From Neorhodopirellula lusitana (GTDB lineage Bacteria; Planctomycetota; Planctomycetia; Pirellulales; Pirellulaceae), in contig NZ_FXUG01000026.1 of assembly GCF_900182915.1 (NCBI RefSeq), positions 1 to 46,204 on the forward strand: a DNA stretch of 46,204 nucleotides, written 5' to 3'. The position numbers and the translations under genes were made by a program. Every line of letters begins with the position of its first letter. Within the stretch, counting starts at the first letter, position 1. This document shows, piece after piece, positions 1 through 7,385 of the stretch. The notes under the pieces were generated by a model, which did not search any database, had not been told where the DNA came from, and was given only the letters and a program-made list of their open reading frames with translations.

Positions 1-14
1 CCCCCAAAGATTTC

Positions 15-50
15 GCTTCATCTGGCCGGGCGCGCCCGGCCAGATGAAGC
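15..50. repeat. 36-bp perfect GC-rich palindrome
   Basis: Two 18-bp arms (GCTTCATCTGGCCGGGCG and its exact complement) meet with no spacer, so the DNA is a perfect palindrome that could form a long hairpin in RNA or a cruciform in DNA. There is no T-run on either side, so a classical Rho-independent terminator is not obvious. It lies beyond the 3' end of the small membrane-protein gene on the minus strand and may end that transcript. Its function is inferred. Confidence 0.85.
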
Positions 51-213
51 CCTGATTTTCTCACAACGATCGGTACAGAAAAGGGGAGCAGGTCATTGGC
101 TCTAGGCTTTCATAACACGTGGATCAGGATTTGGGGAGCATTCCAAGCGGGCACGGACGGTTGATTTTCCATTGCGAGAAAGCTTGCAAGCCGTGCTCCG
201 TTGCATGGCTTGG

Positions 214-588
214 TTACCCGCCGTCCTTGGCCGTCGGATTGCCTCGTCGAGACGCAGCCAAAGTGGTCATTACCGATCCAGCAATAATCAGAATAGCATA
301 CGCGAAAAACGAAAGATTCAGAAGCGAAAATGGTGAGTCGTACGAGCGCCGAATGCCAAGCAAGTCGCCCGATGCGTCCTCGATAGAAGTAGTGATCGAA
401 CTCGCATCCGACCTCGGGTTGCCTGCGTCACGAAAGGCGTCAACATTGCGTGAGATTGCATCAAGGCGGATCGAAAGCGCTTCGGCTCTTCGACTTGCTA
501 TGCGTCGAGCGACAAAATTGAGCCCAAGGGCAAGCATCCCGAATGCCATTAAGAAGAACCCAATGGTCTGGAGGCGTTTGCGTGTCAT
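214..588 (-). CDS. small two-helix membrane protein, hypothetical
   Basis: A 124-residue protein with two clear hydrophobic segments, at about residues 9-27 (beginning TIGFFLMAF) and 92-110 (around AILIIAGSVM). Between them is a polar, Ser/Arg/Asp-rich stretch of about 60 residues that would form one loop. No known family was recognised. The start is the ATG at 588; no convincing Shine-Dalgarno is visible. The gene points away from the integron-integrase remnant that begins about 70 bp to its right, which is the orientation expected of a first gene cassette in an integron, but no attC site was identified. The overlapping plus-strand reading frame has no family-like features and was rejected in favour of this one. 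Confidence 0.5.
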   Translation of the reverse strand: MTRKRLQTIGFFLMAFGMLALGLNFVARRIASRRAEALSIRLDAISRNVDAFRDAGNPRSDASSITTSIEDASGDLLGIRRSYDSPFSLLNLSFFAYAILIIAGSVMTTLAASRRGNPTAKDGG

Positions 589-655
589 GTAGAAGAGGCA
601 AGCATATGAATTTGGATAACAATTAAGTTCACCCTCCTCGGCCTATCCAGGTTGT

Positions 656-1327
656 TTGGCTGAAGCGCGTGATGCCGAGGCGCGTGCAACGACTTGGTTG
701 CACGGTCCGCCAGTGTACGGGGCGGGTTTGAGACACAAGGAATGTCGGCGACTTCGGATCAAGGACATGCAGATCGAGGAAGGAACGATTCTGGTCAGGG
801 ATGGCAAGGGAGAAAAGGACCGAATCACGGCGTTGCCGGAGCAAGCGAAACTGGAGGTGATTGAACAAATGGAATCGTGCCGTACCCGCCACCAGCGTGA
901 CCTGGAGCGTGGCGAAGGGCAGGTCCACTTACCGGACGCGTTGATGCGCAAGTACCCGAATGATTCGCGGCAATTTCGGTGGCAGTGGTTGTTCCCATCG
1001 CCTCGATCACGACCCGATCCGAGAACCGGGCAGTATTGGCGGCATCATGTTAGCGAAGACTATTTGTCGAGAGCCTTTGCGCGGGCTCTGCGTGAATCAA
1101 ACGTGTTGAAAAATGCGGTTCCGCACACGCTGCGTCACAGCTTCGCGACCCATCTACTGGAAGCGGGCTCCGACATTCGAACCGTTCAAGAACTGATGGG
1201 GCACGCGGACATTAAGACGACGATGACTTATCTACACGTGATGAATCGGCCAGGGCTTTCGGTGACAAGTCCGCTGGATCGGATTGAGGAAAACCTGGAC
1301 CGGATGAAGGAAAACACAGAGACGTAA
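656..1327 (+). pseudogene. intI: integron integrase, catalytic domain only (N-terminally truncated)
   Basis: The 223 residues match the C-terminal catalytic domain of a tyrosine recombinase. Residues seen are the first Arg (AGLRHKE, R26), the beta-hairpin Lys in GKGEKDR, HTLRHSF (H157, R160), GHAD and the Tyr of TYLHV (Y192). The segment [20 protein letters not shown] is the insertion that distinguishes integron integrases (IntI) from XerC/D. Similarity starts near [14 protein letters not shown]. The N-terminal SAM-like core-binding domain of about 130 residues is absent, and the only in-frame start at this point is a TTG. The frame stays open upstream to about 614 but does not look like IntI. 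All catalytic residues are kept, so the loss looks recent. Without the core-binding domain it should not work as a recombinase. A frameshift further upstream was sought and not found. Confidence 0.75.
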
Positions 1328-1609
1328 AATTAACTGGTTTGGTCGCCCCTGGCAGCTTGCGTTTTTTTGGCGGGACGGGCGCGGACTTCGTCCGCTTGGG
1401 TGACTTGTTTGACAGCGACGTGCTGCCGGACGTACCCCGCGGATTTAGATGGGCATTGTCACCGATCCGATGGCCGGTTGCAATTATTTTCGTCGAGGCG
1501 GGGAAGCGAGGGGAGACGAACCGGGCTTCAGAGGCCCCGTTTTCATCAATCACCTTATTGGCTCGACTTTCGCAATGTTGAGACGGAAGAATCCCTTGCG
1601 GCTCGCAAA

Positions 1610-1674
1610 GTAGAACATTTGTTTGGCATACTGGGTTCGTTGTGCTGGCCAAACAATTGGGACAATTGTTCTAC
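1610..1674. repeat. imperfect inverted repeat, arms GTAGAACA.../...TGTTCTAC
   Basis: The left arm begins GTAGAACATTTGTTTGG at 1610. The right arm ends with CCAAACAATTGGGACAATTGTTCTAC, finishing at 1674. The arms pair except for a few extra bases on the right. The central spacer is about 20 nt. It looks like a small interspersed palindromic element or a stable RNA hairpin. Its function is unknown. Confidence 0.6.
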
Positions 1675-1816
1675 AAAAGGCGTCTTCGGCTACGCTCTAA
1701 GCAAAATTCTTAGCCTGCACCCATCACTCGCTGCTGGCTGGTGTGCCGTTGGGAGCGCCGAAACGAGACGCAGGTCATGCACGTGGTGGTTCGCTGCAGC
1801 GCTGCACAGGTGTTTT

Positions 1817-1884
1817 GCACCGGTGCTAAGCAGTGTAGCACTGGTGCAGGGCTCCGTTTCAGCGCTGCAACGCGACGTTGCAGC
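1817..1884. repeat. two adjacent stem-loops
   Basis: At 1817-1847 the arms GCACCGGTGCTA and TAGCACTGGTGC pair with one mismatch around a 7-nt loop. At 1864-1884 the arms GCTGCAACG and CGTTGCAGC pair perfectly around 3 nt. The preceding bases (1794-1806) contain another GCTGCAGC-type palindrome. The cluster could be a structured RNA or a recombination site; neither is shown. Confidence 0.6.
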
Positions 1885-2161
1885 TTGTTTTAGACGCTTT
1901 ACATTTTGGTTTCGCCTCGAAAAAGACGGATCGATTGCCGCGTAACCGGGACGCCGCGTTCAGCCGAACGGTTTGCATGTGGTTGCACCTGACAATTTTG
2001 CATCTCGATTTGCCTTGCGGGAAGCGACGCCCCACCTTGTTGTCCGGGCACCCAGCGCTCGGGTGTTTGCGGCCTGTCGCCAAAAAGGATTGCAGAGTGA
2101 CGCTGGTTCCACGCGGAGTTGCATTGATACCAGATCCTATCTTCCCGAGTTCAGATCGTAG

Positions 2162-2182
2162 CTGACCGAGGCCCTCGGTCAG
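2162..2182. terminator. hairpin, possible terminator
   Basis: The 10-bp arms CTGACCGAGG and CCTCGGTCAG are separated by a single base. It sits 245 bp beyond the stop of the minus-strand Gfo/Idh gene. No T-run follows on either strand, so intrinsic termination is only a possibility. Confidence 0.35.
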
Positions 2183-2426
2183 GTTTGGGGGTGCTGCAAA
2201 CGGTTGAAGCGAAGCTGGAAGTTGCCGAAGCGGTCTAATCGGCTCTGCAAAATGATTGGAGACGACGAGTACGGTAGCGGGGGAATCGGTAAGCCGATTT
2301 CCCGCTGACGTCGTTTTGATAGGTGTTCGTCGCTGGGACCAAAACCTTTCATTTCCGTTCGGTCAGACAGATTGATCACGCCAGCGGGACGAAATTGTCT
2401 ACCGCTCGCCTCTGATCAAGCCTGAC

Positions 2427-3557
2427 TTAGACGTCCTTCCAACAACGTTGGTCGGCACTATCGAGCACGGCGTCACAAACCTTTTGGGTTTCCAGCGCGT
2501 CGCGGAAATTCGGATGCATGTCCTCACCTGTTTCGACTGACTTCAAGAAGTCAGCTACCTGGTGAATGAACGAGTGCTCATAGCCGATCTGCAATCCTGG
2601 AACCCACCAGTTGCCCATGTAGGGCTGGTCGCCATCGCTGACGTGAATGCTGCGCCAACCACGAACGATGGAATCGTCGGCGTGATCGAAGTATTCCAGG
2701 CGATGACAGTCGTGCAGGTCCCAGCGAATCGATGCGTGCTCACCATTGATTTCCAGCGTGTAAAGCGCCTTGTGACCACGGGCATATCGAGTCGATTCGA
2801 ATAGACCCAAAGAACCATTATCAAAGTGACAGTGGAAGGCACACGCATCGTCAATCTTGACGGGCATTTTCTGGCCAGTTTCAGCGTGTGTCCGTTCTTT
2901 CACGAACGTCTCCGTAACCGCTGACACATCTTTGATGCCGCCGTTCAGCCAAAGTGCCGTGTCGATACAGTGGGCCAGCAGGTCACCCGTCACACCACTA
3001 CCAGCCGCCTCGGCATCCAGACGCCAAGTCGCTGCACCACCTTGCGGAACGTCGGCATTGATCGTCCAGTCTTGTAGGAAGTTGGCTCGGTAATGGAAGA
3101 TTTGTCCAAGGCGTCCTTCGTCGATGAGTTGCTTGGCCAGTGTGACGGCGGGCACGCGGCGGTAGTTGTACCAAACCATGTTCTTGACGCCGGCCTTCTC
3201 AACGGCCGCACACATTTCCTCGCCTTCGGCTTGATTCATCGCGAGTGGTTTTTCGCAAAGGATCATCTTGCCGGCTTCCGCCGCGGCGATCGATATCTCT
3301 TTGTGCAGGTTGTTAGGAACGCAGATATCAACCGCGTCGATGTCATCCCGTTTCAGCAATTCTCGCCAATCCGTTTCGATTGACTCGTAGCCCCATGTAT
3401 CAGCAAACGCTTGCGCCTTTTCAGCGTTACGTGCACAAACCGCTTTCAAGACAGGCTTCACTTCGCATGGGAAAAAGTGAGGTGCCTGGGAGTAGCCATT
3501 GGTGTGCGCCTTCCCCATGAAGCCGTAACCGATCATTCCAATATTGAGTTTCTTCAT
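2427..3557 (-). CDS. Gfo/Idh/MocA family NAD(P)-dependent oxidoreductase
   Basis: A 376-residue protein with an N-terminal Rossmann fold: the glycine motif [10 protein letters not shown] lies at residues 6-15, and the family motif CEKPLA at about 101-106 carries the Lys-Pro that contacts nicotinamide and substrate. The remaining C-terminal alpha/beta domain is of normal length for the family. Members oxidise or reduce hydroxyl groups of sugars and inositols; the substrate cannot be read from sequence. It starts 77 bp after the stop of a TIM-barrel sugar isomerase on the same strand, so the two are probably one operon for inositol- or sugar-derivative catabolism, a very common pairing in Pirellulaceae. 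No signal peptide is present, so it should be cytoplasmic. Confidence 0.9.
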   Translation of the reverse strand: MKKLNIGMIGYGFMGKAHTNGYSQAPHFFPCEVKPVLKAVCARNAEKAQAFADTWGYESIETDWRELLKRDDIDAVDICVPNNLHKEISIAAAEAGKMILCEKPLAMNQAEGEEMCAAVEKAGVKNMVWYNYRRVPAVTLAKQLIDEGRLGQIFHYRANFLQDWTINADVPQGGAATWRLDAEAAGSGVTGDLLAHCIDTALWLNGGIKDVSAVTETFVKERTHAETGQKMPVKIDDACAFHCHFDNGSLGLFESTRYARGHKALYTLEINGEHASIRWDLHDCHRLEYFDHADDSIVRGWRSIHVSDGDQPYMGNWWVPGLQIGYEHSFIHQVADFLKSVETGEDMHPNFRDALETQKVCDAVLDSADQRCWKDV

Positions 3558-3634
3558 CGTTGTCGTTGAATCTTAGAATTTGGGGGTAGTGATTAAACAG
3601 TGCAGGACAATCGTGCTTTCATTGGCATCGATTG

Positions 3635-4699
3635 TTAGGTCGTCGATTCATTCCAGCCGTGGGCATCTTGAACGCTCAGCATCGCTGCGAGAATCTCGTT
3701 CCACGTTTCAGGCTTGTGCATCACATCGTTGGGGAACATGCATCCATCCCAACAGATATGACGACACACCTGCAACACATCGCCATGTTCGTCACGAAGC
3801 CAATGGCCCGCGTCGACCGCGATGTCCAACTTGCCGTTAGGGTCATTGGGCAAACAGTGCCGGCCCGTCTTGTCGTGACTTCCCGTTCCGTGAACCGTTG
3901 CGTCGTTTTGTGCGACATGGAAATCAATCGTCCAAGGACGCAAAGCGTGCGTCAATTCATGCAAGGCTGCCGCTTTCTTTTCGCTGTCGTTCCAATCGAA
4001 ATCCTTTGGCAAGATCGCGTCTTCGGGAGCGTTGTAACCGAGCAAGTACAACAACGTATGGGCCATATCCGCTTGGAAACCCAGTCGCTCGGGATGCCCC
4101 ACGCGCTCCAACAGGTCGACCATCGAACGCCAAGAGTGCATCCCGCCCCAACAAATCTCACCTTCGGCGGCAAGTCGTTCGTCGTACTCTTCCGCGATAT
4201 CACACGCGGCCTTGAACGTATCGGCGATCTTACTTTGATTGGTCTGCGGGTCCTCGAACCAATCCGCGGTGGAAGTGGCACTGTCGATTCGGACAACACC
4301 ATTGGGCCGCACACCCAGGTCTCGCAGTTTCTTTCCGATCTCGCATCCCTTGCGAACTTGGGTCAAAAACGCCTCGACCTCATCCGCATCGCCCGCCGCG
4401 CGTCCACCACCAGTCGGCGGCCACACTGGAGCGACAACGGTGCCGATTTCCAGCGAACGACTCTTGACGAGCTGCGCGACCTTTTCCAACTCCTCGTCGC
4501 TGGCGTCGATCGAAATATGCGGGTCCGACAAGAAAATATCGACACCATCAAACTTTCGTCCATCGACTTCCGCGGCCGCGGTGAGGTCCAGCATCTCTTC
4601 GAGTGGGATCACGGGGTTGGCGTCATCGTCACCTTTGCCAACCACGCCTGGCCACGCGGCGTTATGCAATTTGGGATAGTTGTTGGGGTGTTCACTCAT
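3635..4699 (-). CDS. sugar phosphate isomerase/epimerase (xylose-isomerase-like TIM barrel)
   Basis: 354 residues of the AP-endonuclease-2/xylose isomerase-like TIM-barrel superfamily, which includes IolE and related epimerases. Features seen are the acidic strand ends typical of the metal site: the Glu in AAEGEICWGG, the Asp-His in FQADMAHTLL and the His in WTIDFHVAQ, followed by the acidic AVDAGHW. These should bind a divalent metal for isomerisation or dehydration of a sugar or inosose. The exact substrate is not recognised. It lies just upstream of the Gfo/Idh gene in the same direction. The overlapping 369-codon plus-strand open frame is the antisense shadow of this gene. Confidence 0.85.
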   Translation of the reverse strand: MSEHPNNYPKLHNAAWPGVVGKGDDDANPVIPLEEMLDLTAAAEVDGRKFDGVDIFLSDPHISIDASDEELEKVAQLVKSRSLEIGTVVAPVWPPTGGGRAAGDADEVEAFLTQVRKGCEIGKKLRDLGVRPNGVVRIDSATSTADWFEDPQTNQSKIADTFKAACDIAEEYDERLAAEGEICWGGMHSWRSMVDLLERVGHPERLGFQADMAHTLLYLLGYNAPEDAILPKDFDWNDSEKKAAALHELTHALRPWTIDFHVAQNDATVHGTGSHDKTGRHCLPNDPNGKLDIAVDAGHWLRDEHGDVLQVCRHICWDGCMFPNDVMHKPETWNEILAAMLSVQDAHGWNESTT

Positions 4700-4869
4700 G
4701 AGATTCAGCTAGTTGAAATTCGAGAAACGGAAACACATTGAAAGGTTGATACCACTGGCTCAGATTCAAATCGGATGATGGGGCGTGACGCGTTTAGCTG
4801 TTTGCAAAACACTCCAACGATTTCCTTCCGAAGCTTGGTTTTTACACGAGACCCGGGTTAGCGACTTGG

Positions 4870-5139
4870 CTATCGGCCCAAATAGGAATCAAGTTGTTCA
4901 GCCTTGCGCATCAAATAAGGCACATGCTCGTCAGTGGACTGAATCAAACGCTGCAGTTGTCTCATTTGATCCTGAAACTCCTGGCTGAACTTACGTTGTT
5001 GTTCATCTCGCCAGCTTTGCTCGAGCTGATTCATTTGGGCTGAAAGCGATCCGCCTCGTTGCCGAAGTTCTTCGGTGAAGTGCGACAACTGGGCTGCGAA
5101 CTGGCGGATTTGATCGGGGTCCCCGATAGCTTGATTCAT
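4870..5139 (-). CDS. WXG100-like small helical protein
   Basis: An 89-residue, highly charged, Gln-rich protein predicted to be two long helices joined by a turn, with the turn at SWRDEQQRKF (W43-R44-D45). This matches the size and layout of WXG100/ESAT-6-type proteins, with W-x-D in place of W-x-G and the usual following Phe at +8 from the Trp. The usual YxxxD/E C-terminal secretion signal is not seen (the sequence there is YLMRK). Its ATG overlaps the TGA of the upstream TPR gene by 4 nt (ATGA), so the two are translationally coupled. No EssC/EccC ATPase is in the window. Assignment to the WXG100 superfamily is by pattern only. Confidence 0.6.
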   Translation of the reverse strand: MNQAIGDPDQIRQFAAQLSHFTEELRQRGGSLSAQMNQLEQSWRDEQQRKFSQEFQDQMRQLQRLIQSTDEHVPYLMRKAEQLDSYLGR

Positions 5140-5894
5140 GATGACGATGCCTTCACAGCGGCGTTGGATTCCGCTTCGAGGAGAGATGCGAGCGTTGACT
5201 GATACTGTTCCAAGGTCGCTGTCAAACCATGCCGTTCCGCTAAGTCGATTAGCAACTTCAAGGCCGCAACGCGAACCTTGGTGTGGGTCGGAACGGCTCT
5301 TCGTAAGGATGCGTTTCGTAGGTACCGCATCGCTTCGCCGTCATTCCCCATGATCAAGTGACAACGGCCCTGCCAAAACGCGGCCGTGCTACTGTGTTGA
5401 GCGACGTCTTCCAGCGGCTTCAGCTCAGCGAGAGCCTCTTCGTAGCGTTCCATGTCATACAAAGCTTCGCCGAGAACCAGTCGCAAATGTTGCATCTCGG
5501 GGTCTCTCGCGATCCGGGCTTGGCAAACCGAGATTCGGCACGTCGCCCAGTCGGTCTGACAGCGTTCGAGTTCTGTATCGGCGAGGGCGCTCTTCGCCTT
5601 GGCTGCCATCTCGCGCACTTCGCCGAGTTGTTGCATCGACCTCGCCAAGCGAGCCTCTTCCCACTCCCAAAGGATGGACGCGTCGTTGGGAAAGACCTCA
5701 TGGGCCTTCTTGAGCGTCTGGGCGGCATTCAGCGGCCGGTTTTCGCTGCGATAGATCGCTGCCAATTCCAGATAAGCATCACGATCGGTCTGCAAATCTC
5801 GCAACCGGTGCTCAAGCTCTTGACGACGACACGGCCCCGCTTTGCTGTCCTGGGGATCGGTCGGTTGTTCGGAAGGAGACCCTGACGATGGCAT
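5136..5894 (-). CDS. TPR-repeat protein coupled to the WXG100-like gene
   Basis: A protein of about 252 residues if the ATG at 5894 (MPSSGSPSEQ) is used; the frame stays open to an ATG at 5999. The N-terminus is Pro/Ser-rich and disordered, then comes a charged helix (RQELEHRLRDL) and several tetratricopeptide-like helical pairs: AYLELAAIYRSENR, LNAAQTLKKAHEVFPND, LRLVLGEALYDMERYEEALAEL and AFWQGRCHLIMGND. TPR proteins are scaffolds for protein-protein binding. Here the 4-nt overlap with the WXG100-like gene suggests it binds or chaperones that product. Neither start has a clear Shine-Dalgarno, so the N-terminus is uncertain. No membrane segment is present in the shorter form. Confidence 0.7.
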   Translation of the reverse strand: MPSSGSPSEQPTDPQDSKAGPCRRQELEHRLRDLQTDRDAYLELAAIYRSENRPLNAAQTLKKAHEVFPNDASILWEWEEARLARSMQQLGEVREMAAKAKSALADTELERCQTDWATCRISVCQARIARDPEMQHLRLVLGEALYDMERYEEALAELKPLEDVAQHSSTAAFWQGRCHLIMGNDGEAMRYLRNASLRRAVPTHTKVRVAALKLLIDLAERHGLTATLEQYQSTLASLLEAESNAAVKASSS

Positions 5895-6136
5895 GGAGGT
5901 CCGTGGTGAACGGCGTTTTAGAGGCGGGGAAAGATCGGGAATGCTCAATATAACCACAATCGACGCCCATGTGGTTCCAGAGCAGTCCCCTAACGCCAAG
6001 GCTTTTGCTCAGCCTTTTTCGCTGTCGTTTGCGGACTGATTCAGCCCAGTTTCTACGGAGAGGTTCTACCCAGCGGTCCCGTTGATGACAGCGGTTCCGG
6101 CTTGGCAAAGGAATTCCATCGCGAGAAACGCCGAAA

Positions 6137-7312
6137 TCAGGCCACTTCGCGATACAGCATCCGAACGGAATCTTCGTCCAATGCGATCGGATTGAACGTG
6201 CCCGTCCACTGTTCCAAAGCGTCATCGACAAACATGCCAATGTCCGATGAGGGTACTGACAGCTCGTCGAGACTCGTGGCCAAACCGGCCGCCCGCATCC
6301 AATCTTCCACCTGTTCAGCCAATCGATCCGGCGAGTCTTTCTCGCTGATTTCCGGCTCGATCTCTCGCATCAAATCGGCGTACCAGTCCGCGTGCTCGGT
6401 ACCGTTGAAACGAATCACCGCTGGCAACATCAACCCCACCGCTTGACCATGGACGATGTCATGACGCGCCGTTAACGGATTCGCCGTCGCATGAGCCGCG
6501 CCCAACATGGACGTTTCGATCGCCATTCCCGCCAACGATGCTCCTAGTTGCATATCGCATCGAGCATTCACGTCGCTGCCGTCGGCGATCACTTTTTCAA
6601 ACGAACGAGCCAGCAATCCAAATGCTTGCCGACTGTACATCGTCGACATCGCATTGCGACGACGCGTCACGTACGTTTCGATGGCGTGAGAAAGAGCATC
6701 AATCCCCGTCAACGCTGTAATTCGAGGAGGCTGCGTCAACGTCAGCTCTGGATCCAGCACCGCGATTTTACAAGCCGCCTTGGGATCACCGCACGCCATC
6801 TTGATGTGTGTTTCATCGTCACTAATCAAAGCGAAGCTTTGAGTCTCACTGCCGGTTCCGGAAGTCGTCGGAATTGCAATCATCGGCAGCATGTCAGCGG
6901 TCGCTTTGCCAACACCGTGGTAGTCGTGAATCCGCCCACCACCGCTGTAAACGAAGTTCATCCCTTTGCAACAATCTAAGCTGCTTCCACCACCCAGTCC
7001 GATCAACACATCGGGTTGAAACTCCGCTGCGGCCTGAACCGCCCGGTCCACCATTCCCGAGGTTGGGTTTTCACCAAAGTCGTGAAAGGAACCGACTTCC
7101 AAACCGGCTTCTCGCAATCGATCGGCAACCCGTCCAAAATGTCCGGCCTGAACAATGCCAGCGTCACTGACGACCAACACCCGCGCCGGACGCGTCCCGA
7201 TTGACACCAGCGACTTCACATACGACACAACCTCAGCCGACGAACCTGGGCCGCAAATCAGGCGTGTTCGTGGTTGGATATCGAATGTCAAAGTGTTTGT
7301 GAACGTTTTCAT
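6137..7312 (-). CDS. iron-containing alcohol dehydrogenase
   Basis: 391 residues, the normal length for the Fe-ADH (group III) family. The NAD-binding motif GLGGGSSLD is at 106-113 and the phosphate-binding PTTSGTGSE at 148-156. The four metal ligands are visible: D205 and H209 in GIDALSHAIE, H274 in GAAHATANPL and H288 in DIVHGQAVG. These enzymes interconvert alcohols and aldehydes or ketones with NAD(P); the substrate cannot be told. It begins 73 bp after the stop of the vWA gene at 7386-9812 on the same strand and could be the last gene of that transcript, but a functional link is not evident. Confidence 0.9.
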   Translation of the reverse strand: MKTFTNTLTFDIQPRTRLICGPGSSAEVVSYVKSLVSIGTRPARVLVVSDAGIVQAGHFGRVADRLREAGLEVGSFHDFGENPTSGMVDRAVQAAAEFQPDVLIGLGGGSSLDCCKGMNFVYSGGGRIHDYHGVGKATADMLPMIAIPTTSGTGSETQSFALISDDETHIKMACGDPKAACKIAVLDPELTLTQPPRITALTGIDALSHAIETYVTRRRNAMSTMYSRQAFGLLARSFEKVIADGSDVNARCDMQLGASLAGMAIETSMLGAAHATANPLTARHDIVHGQAVGLMLPAVIRFNGTEHADWYADLMREIEPEISEKDSPDRLAEQVEDWMRAAGLATSLDELSVPSSDIGMFVDDALEQWTGTFNPIALDEDSVRMLYREVA

Positions 7313-7385
7313 TTCGGTCCCAAAAAAACATCAAGCAGCGATAAAGATTCGTCTGATCACTCTCATCAAACCGGGTGCTCTGGCA

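Larger units (their letters stand above)
1328..2426. other. 1.1-kb intergenic region rich in hairpins
   Basis: No reading frame here has a recognisable family. The longer open frames (about 1212-1652 minus and 1367-1945 plus) overlap one another and read through inverted repeats, so they are not called as genes. The region holds an inverted repeat at 1610-1674, two compact hairpins at 1817-1847 and 1864-1884, and a 21-bp near-palindrome at 2162-2182. It separates the integrase remnant from the 3' end of the Gfo/Idh gene. Confidence 0.6.

Noticed and set aside
119..592. 157-codon plus-strand open frame over the small membrane-protein gene
   Set aside because: No family-like segments, while the opposite strand gives two clean membrane helices.
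1212..1945. Overlapping open frames on both strands after the integrase
   Set aside because: They run through inverted repeats and have compositions rich in Arg, Ser, Pro and Cys without any recognisable domain.
1..2426. attC or attI sites around the integrase remnant
   Set aside because: Searched by eye for GTTRRRY/RYYYAAC pairs. None had the expected spacing and inner arms, so no site is claimed.
3632..4741. 369-codon plus-strand open frame
   Set aside because: Exact antisense of the TIM-barrel isomerase gene, whose metal-site motifs are clear.
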